A stretch of 52,179 nucleotides of DNA from Bacteroidota bacterium. GTDB taxonomy: Bacteria; Bacteroidota; Bacteroidia; Cytophagales; Microscillaceae. A program made the position numbers and the translations under genes. Position 1 is the first letter of the stretch, and every line of letters begins with the position of its first letter. Of this stretch, positions 49,210 through 52,179 are shown piece by piece. The stretch is taken from the NCBI GenBank assembly GCA_004292795.1, contig RDXI01000002.1:1-52179 (forward strand), read 5' to 3'. The notes under the pieces are model-generated. The model saw nothing but the letters and a program-made list of their open reading frames with translations. It was not told the DNA's origin and did no database searches.

Positions 49210-49737
49210 TTAGTCTGGGTCTTGCAAGCCCTCTTCGCGCCCCAAGAGTTTGCCATCAGCCCCAAAGAACAAAATGGTCGGATAAGCCTTTACATTGTAG
49301 TCAGAAGCCACTTTGATACCATCGCTTTGTTCCGCGTCTATTTTGTAGGCAAGGAAGGATTTGCTCGAAGCCGTAGCTACGGTTTCGTCAGTGAAAGTAT
49401 TTTTTGCCATGATTTTGCAAGGACCGCACCAAGTCGTATAGACATCAACCCAAAAAGGTTTTTTATCTTTTTCAGCCTTTGCGAGCAATTCTTTCCACGT
49501 GCCAGCAAAAAACTTTACTTCGGCAGTAGGCAAGGTAGTTGCGCCTTGCAAGGAAGCATACGCCACTTGGTCGTTTTGGGCTTGCATACAGCAAGATTTT
49601 TTCGTGGCTAAGGCGCAATCTTGCGCCTTTTGCGTACATTTTGCCTTAGCAGTAGCTTCGTGAGAGGGGGCATGATGGTGCATTGCCATCGCCACACAAC
49701 CCATTATTAACAGAGAAAAAAAAGCGTATCTTATCAT
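49210..49737 (-). CDS. periplasmic thioredoxin-like protein with short C-terminus
   Basis: 175 residues with an N-terminal hydrophobic signal ('MIRYAFFSLLIMGCVAMAMH'), possibly a lipoprotein (Cys14). A linker with five further cysteines follows ('KCTQKAQDCALATKKSCCMQ', about 34-53). The thioredoxin domain starts near 75 with the active site 'YTTWCGPCKIMAKNTF'. The cis-Pro strand is 'YNVKAYPTILFFGADGKLLG', but the protein stops seven residues later ('EEGLQDPD'), so the last helix of the fold seems missing. Thiol-disulfide reductase on the envelope is the likely role. Confidence 0.82.
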   Translation of the reverse strand: MIRYAFFSLLIMGCVAMAMHHHAPSHEATAKAKCTQKAQDCALATKKSCCMQAQNDQVAYASLQGATTLPTAEVKFFAGTWKELLAKAEKDKKPFWVDVYTTWCGPCKIMAKNTFTDETVATASSKSFLAYKIDAEQSDGIKVASDYNVKAYPTILFFGADGKLLGREEGLQDPD

Positions 49738-49887
49738 ACATTTTTAGCGTTTTACATTCAATTTGCGTATAAAGTTCGATAGAACTCCATTAAAATCCAA
49801 ATTTTTCGTAAACTTTATTTTGTTAATATCATTTTAATTCTTTAATTTAGCACGACTTATTCGAAAAACATAGCATACGTATTCCAA
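49738..49887. other. divergent intergenic region
   Basis: 150 bp between the thioredoxin gene (-) and the HNH gene (+). A/T-rich, and no clear TAnnTTTG box was seen on either strand. Confidence 0.5.
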
Positions 49888-50136
49888 ATGGCTTTTTGTG
49901 AATTGTGTGAGCGTGAAGTGGGACGTACTTCACGACACCACCTCCTCCCAAAACAAAAAGGAGGAAAGCATACTAAAACGGTCGACCTGTGCCAGCCTTG
50001 CCACAGCACCATTCATCATACTTTTACCAATACCGAGCTTGCGCGTCAATACACTACCGTTGAGGCACTGCGCGACTCGGAACAGATGCAAGTATATCTA
50101 GAATGGATACGCAAACGCCGAGTAGAGAGGCTATAA
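49888..50136 (+). CDS. small HNH-type zinc protein
   Basis: 82 residues. 'FCELCEREVGRTSRHHLLPK' has a CxxC pair and the HH of the HNH fold, and 'KTVDLCQPCHSTIHHTFTN' the second CxxC with the last His. That is the layout of small HNH endonuclease-like proteins (McrA/colicin type without extra domains). The last about 30 residues are basic. DNA cleavage has not been shown for this short class; a nucleic-acid-binding role is possible. No restriction partner is adjacent. Confidence 0.8.
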   Translation: MAFCELCEREVGRTSRHHLLPKQKGGKHTKTVDLCQPCHSTIHHTFTNTELARQYTTVEALRDSEQMQVYLEWIRKRRVERL

Positions 50137-50182
50137 TTGAGTAAATGATAGTGTTAAATGATAGTTGTTTTTAAAATTTCAT

Positions 50183-50190
50183 TATTTTTG
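50183..50190 (+). promoter_or_regulatory. -7 box (TATTTTTG) 4 nt before the SiaB-like gene
   Basis: Exact TAnnTTTG match, then 4 nt to the ATG at 50195. It rejects an in-frame ATG at 50165. Confidence 0.6.
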
Positions 50191-50194
50191 CGCC

Positions 50195-50749
50195 ATGCAA
50201 CAAGCCAATGTGTTTTTTAGCAAATTTCGAGATTTCTTGCCTGATGATGTGTATCTCTCCTACTATGGCGAAATAGACAATACCATCATAGCAAGTTTGG
50301 GGATAGAATTGCGCCGTAGATTTTCCAACCAGCCAGGAGCCTTCCGCAAGTTGTTTGGTGTCTATATGGAACTTGTACAAAATATTGGCTTCTATGCCGC
50401 CATTCCTAAGTCTGCGAGCCTGCCCGAACCTACGGGCTTGGTGCTTATCACAGACGAGGGTGAGTTTTTCTCTATATCTTCGGGCAACTTCACGCGCACA
50501 AGTTCTATCAAAAAATTGCAAGAAAAGTGTGACTACATCAACAGCCTCACGATGCAAGAACTTCGGAAATATCGTGCCGAAATAGTGGATAGACCTACTG
50601 AAGAAGGCAGTCGCGGCGCAGGCGTGGGCTTGGTCAAAATCGCGCTCATGGCAGACGCGCCTCTCGAAGTAGATGTGCCTGTTTGGAACGAGGTGGAGGA
50701 CTTGGCTCTTTACTGCATCAAGGTCAAGGTAAAAAAAGAGAGCAAATAA
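50195..50749 (+). CDS. SiaB-family protein kinase (DUF6272)
   Basis: 184 residues. 'YYGEIDNTIIASLGIELRRR' opens the GHKL-like fold; 'GVYMELVQNIGFYAAIPKSA' is the N box and 'TEEGSRGAGVGLVKIALMAD' the G box. In Pseudomonas SiaB phosphorylates SiaC on a threonine, opposed by the PP2C phosphatase SiaA. Here SiaC is the next gene and a sensor that may carry the phosphatase follows, so the module is complete in order B-C-A-like. Confidence 0.87.
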   Translation: MQQANVFFSKFRDFLPDDVYLSYYGEIDNTIIASLGIELRRRFSNQPGAFRKLFGVYMELVQNIGFYAAIPKSASLPEPTGLVLITDEGEFFSISSGNFTRTSSIKKLQEKCDYINSLTMQELRKYRAEIVDRPTEEGSRGAGVGLVKIALMADAPLEVDVPVWNEVEDLALYCIKVKVKKESK

Positions 50750-50857
50750 TATCGCTCTTATGGTTTTTGGGGATAAAAAATAAAAAATTCAATCATTTTA
50801 GCAATCTTTTGAGGGGCGCGAGCCTTCTGTTGTACTATAAAATTATATCTAAAAACG

Positions 50858-51253
50858 ATGGAAAACTTTTTAGTAAAGGGTGGGCGCAATGAGTTCCTTG
50901 TGCCGTATGTAAGCCTCGACTCAAGTGGAGGCGTATGCGAAATTAGTGGCGAGTCCTCTCTGGAATATACAGGAGAGTTCTACGACCAAATAGTGGGGTG
51001 GTTGAAGCAATATAGCATAGAAGAAACTAAAACATTGACGTTTGCTTTTAAGCTTACCTACTTCAATACCAGCTCATACAAAGCTATTTTGGGAACACTA
51101 CGCGAACTGAAACGCCAACAGGACATTGGCAAAAAAGTAGTGGTGCAATGGTACTACCCCGAAGATGATAGCGATATGCTCATGGACGCACAAGACCTTA
51201 TGGAAAGTGCCGAAATAGAAATGGATCTTATTGCCTATCAACCTGAAGATTAG
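50858..51253 (+). CDS. SiaC-family regulatory phosphoprotein (DUF1987)
   Basis: 131 residues. 'TPYVSLDSSGGVCEISGESS'-like start ('VPYVSLDSSGGVCEISGESS') and 'AFKLTYFNTSSYKAILGTLR' are the DUF1987 signature; T71 (in YFNTSS) is the likely phosphorylated residue by analogy with P. aeruginosa SiaC. The C-terminus is acidic ('YYPEDDSDMLMDAQDLMESA'). In Pseudomonas unphosphorylated SiaC activates the diguanylate cyclase SiaD. No GGDEF gene is visible here, so the output partner is unknown. Confidence 0.9.
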   Translation: MENFLVKGGRNEFLVPYVSLDSSGGVCEISGESSLEYTGEFYDQIVGWLKQYSIEETKTLTFAFKLTYFNTSSYKAILGTLRELKRQQDIGKKVVVQWYYPEDDSDMLMDAQDLMESAEIEMDLIAYQPED

Positions 51254-51266
51254 AAACACGCTCCTC

Positions 51267-52179
51267 ATGCTTTTTTGGCGAAATGTGATACAAATGGGTG
51301 TACGCCCTGCGATGTCCTTGCTTTTGCAAGACCGTTTGCGTTTTGCCAACCGCTTGGGGCTTATCATTGCGGGGGTGGGCATTATTTTGTCCATCGTGTA
51401 TCTCAGTTTGGGGCGTTCCCATGTGCAAACATTATTGGTTATGGCAAGTTTTGGGCTTGCCGTACCCTTTTTGAATGGAGTCGGTGCGCACTACCTCACG
51501 CGGGTTTTGCTAAGTCTTGCGCCTGCCCTTACTGTTACAGTATTCGACATCGCGCTCAAAAGCAGTAAGCCACAAAATTTGGAGATAGTTTCTTACATCA
51601 CACCGCGCTTTGTGGTGTTGAGTAGTATGATGTTGCCTTTAGTATTGTTTGTCTATCGTGAAAGATGGTTGCGCAATGTCTTGGTTTTGCTCATTGTTTT
51701 ATTAGCCTTTAATCTCGACTCGGTTTATCGTTTCGCAGGGGTACATTTCACCCAAATACGCCCCGACCTTGTGAGTAGCGCAAGGGTATATGGATTGCAA
51801 ACCATCAACTACGCCATCGTAACGGTTATTTTGTTGGCTACTACTTCGTTTATTCTTTACACAAACCGCAAAAATGAGCTTCGAAATGATGAGATTTTGT
51901 TAGAAGCACAAGCCACCAACTTACGCCTACAAGAGAGCGAAACTAAGCTGAAAGAAGCTCTCGAACTGATGCAAGAAAGCAAACAAGAAATAGAACGCAA
52001 TAGCTATGTTTCTTCGGGCTTGGCGCATTTTCTCAAATTGCTTAGGCAAGAAAAGGATTTTGAAAAACTATCCCAACTTATTTTGGGCAATTTAGCGTCT
52101 TACCTGCATATACAACAAGGCGCGTTGTATTGGATTCAAGAAAAAAACGAAGACGTTTTTCTGCACCTCAAAGCTACCT
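51267..52179 (+). CDS. multi-pass membrane sensor with coiled coil and GAF-like start (C-terminus beyond window)
   Basis: 304 codons, open to the window edge. The start 'MLFWRNVIQMGVRPAMSLLL' follows the siaC stop by 13 bp. About six hydrophobic segments ('LGLIIAGVGIILSIVYLSLG', 'TLLVMASFGLAVPFLNGVG', 'LVLLIVLLAFNL', 'AIVTVILLATTSFILYTNR') span residues 30-205. A coiled coil ('LEAQATNLRLQESETKLKEA') follows, and from about 260 a GAF-like domain starts ('LSQLILGNLASYLHIQQGAL'). In this position a SpoIIE/PP2C phosphatase domain would be expected beyond the edge, making it the SiaA counterpart. Confidence 0.8.
   Translation, partial: MLFWRNVIQMGVRPAMSLLLQDRLRFANRLGLIIAGVGIILSIVYLSLGRSHVQTLLVMASFGLAVPFLNGVGAHYLTRVLLSLAPALTVTVFDIALKSSKPQNLEIVSYITPRFVVLSSMMLPLVLFVYRERWLRNVLVLLIVLLAFNLDSVYRFAGVHFTQIRPDLVSSARVYGLQTINYAIVTVILLATTSFILYTNRKNELRNDEILLEAQATNLRLQESETKLKEALELMQESKQEIERNSYVSSGLAHFLKLLRQEKDFEKLSQLILGNLASYLHIQQGALYWIQEKNEDVFLHLKAT

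Noticed and set aside
1-52179. tRNA, rRNA, CRISPR arrays, prophage or integrase genes
   Set aside because: All gaps over 150 bp were read; none shows cloverleaf, repeat-spacer or integrase features.

Overview
This window comes from a Bacteroidota genome, most likely a cytophagalean gliding-type bacterium. The evidence is the TAnnTTTG promoter boxes in front of many genes, the absence of Shine-Dalgarno sequences, proteins with both kinds of type IX secretion (T9SS) C-terminal signal, a Bacteroidota-only PUR-domain protein, a two-gene YeeE/YedE sulfur transporter and abundant lipoproteins. It looks chromosomal: a large ribosomal-protein operon and many housekeeping genes are present. I found no tRNA, rRNA or CRISPR array.

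Layout. 0-6 kb: a PD-(D/E)XK/AAA-like protein cut by the window edge, two paralogous lipoproteins, a family 2 glycosyltransferase, a SpoU-type RNA methylase, a PUR-domain protein and a membrane-anchored unknown. 6-9.2 kb (minus): scoB without scoA, an M28 peptidase lipoprotein and plsC. 8.7-12.6 kb: a small membrane protein, a large secreted (alpha/alpha)6 glycosidase, an Imm51-like gene and a duplicated fragment of the glycosidase 3' end. 12.6-13.2 kb (minus): a precursor-like protein with a double nitrile-hydratase-type leader, a GG site and a basic Gly/Arg-rich tail. 13.3-18 kb: Sua5, DUF427, TetR, a Thg1-like 3'-5' polymerase overlapping a polynucleotide-kinase-like gene, and the YeeE/YedE pair. 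18.5-21.4 kb: a tyrosinase with what looks like a LecA-type lectin domain inserted in its copper-B region, followed by a DUF2182 membrane protein. 21.4-27.4 kb: a zinc-ribbon protein, a BamA-like barrel, the heme A genes ctaA-ctaB, a LOG-family protein and a WecA-like transferase. 27.9-34.8 kb (minus): rplC to rpsN, with rpsJ missing in front and rpsH onward missing behind. 35-37.8 kb: two T9SS cargo proteins. 38-40.6 kb: TetR, a PAS histidine kinase and a peroxiredoxin, with a shared candidate operator. 41-49.7 kb: phoH, a lipoprotein, DUF4178, FtsX-like, TPR, a retron-like reverse transcriptase, rpmH, a DnaJ pair and a thioredoxin. 49.9 kb to the end: a small HNH protein, then SiaB, SiaC and the start of a membrane sensor, a serine/threonine partner-switching module.

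Genome-level signals. The word CTTGCCTR/YAGGCAAG is strongly over-represented in coding and intergenic DNA but scarce in the tyrosinase gene. In several genes the TAnnTTTG box ends only 4-5 nt before the start codon, which predicts leaderless mRNAs. Intergenic repeats fall into four groups: purine-tract repeats, TGTAGC-ended hairpins (one tandemly duplicated), a 251-bp MITE-like element, and paired 16-bp palindromes. The strongest candidates for unusual biology are the lectin-split tyrosinase with DUF2182, the Thg1/kinase pair, the orphan double-leader precursor, and the Imm51-like gene flanked by duplicated glycosidase ends.
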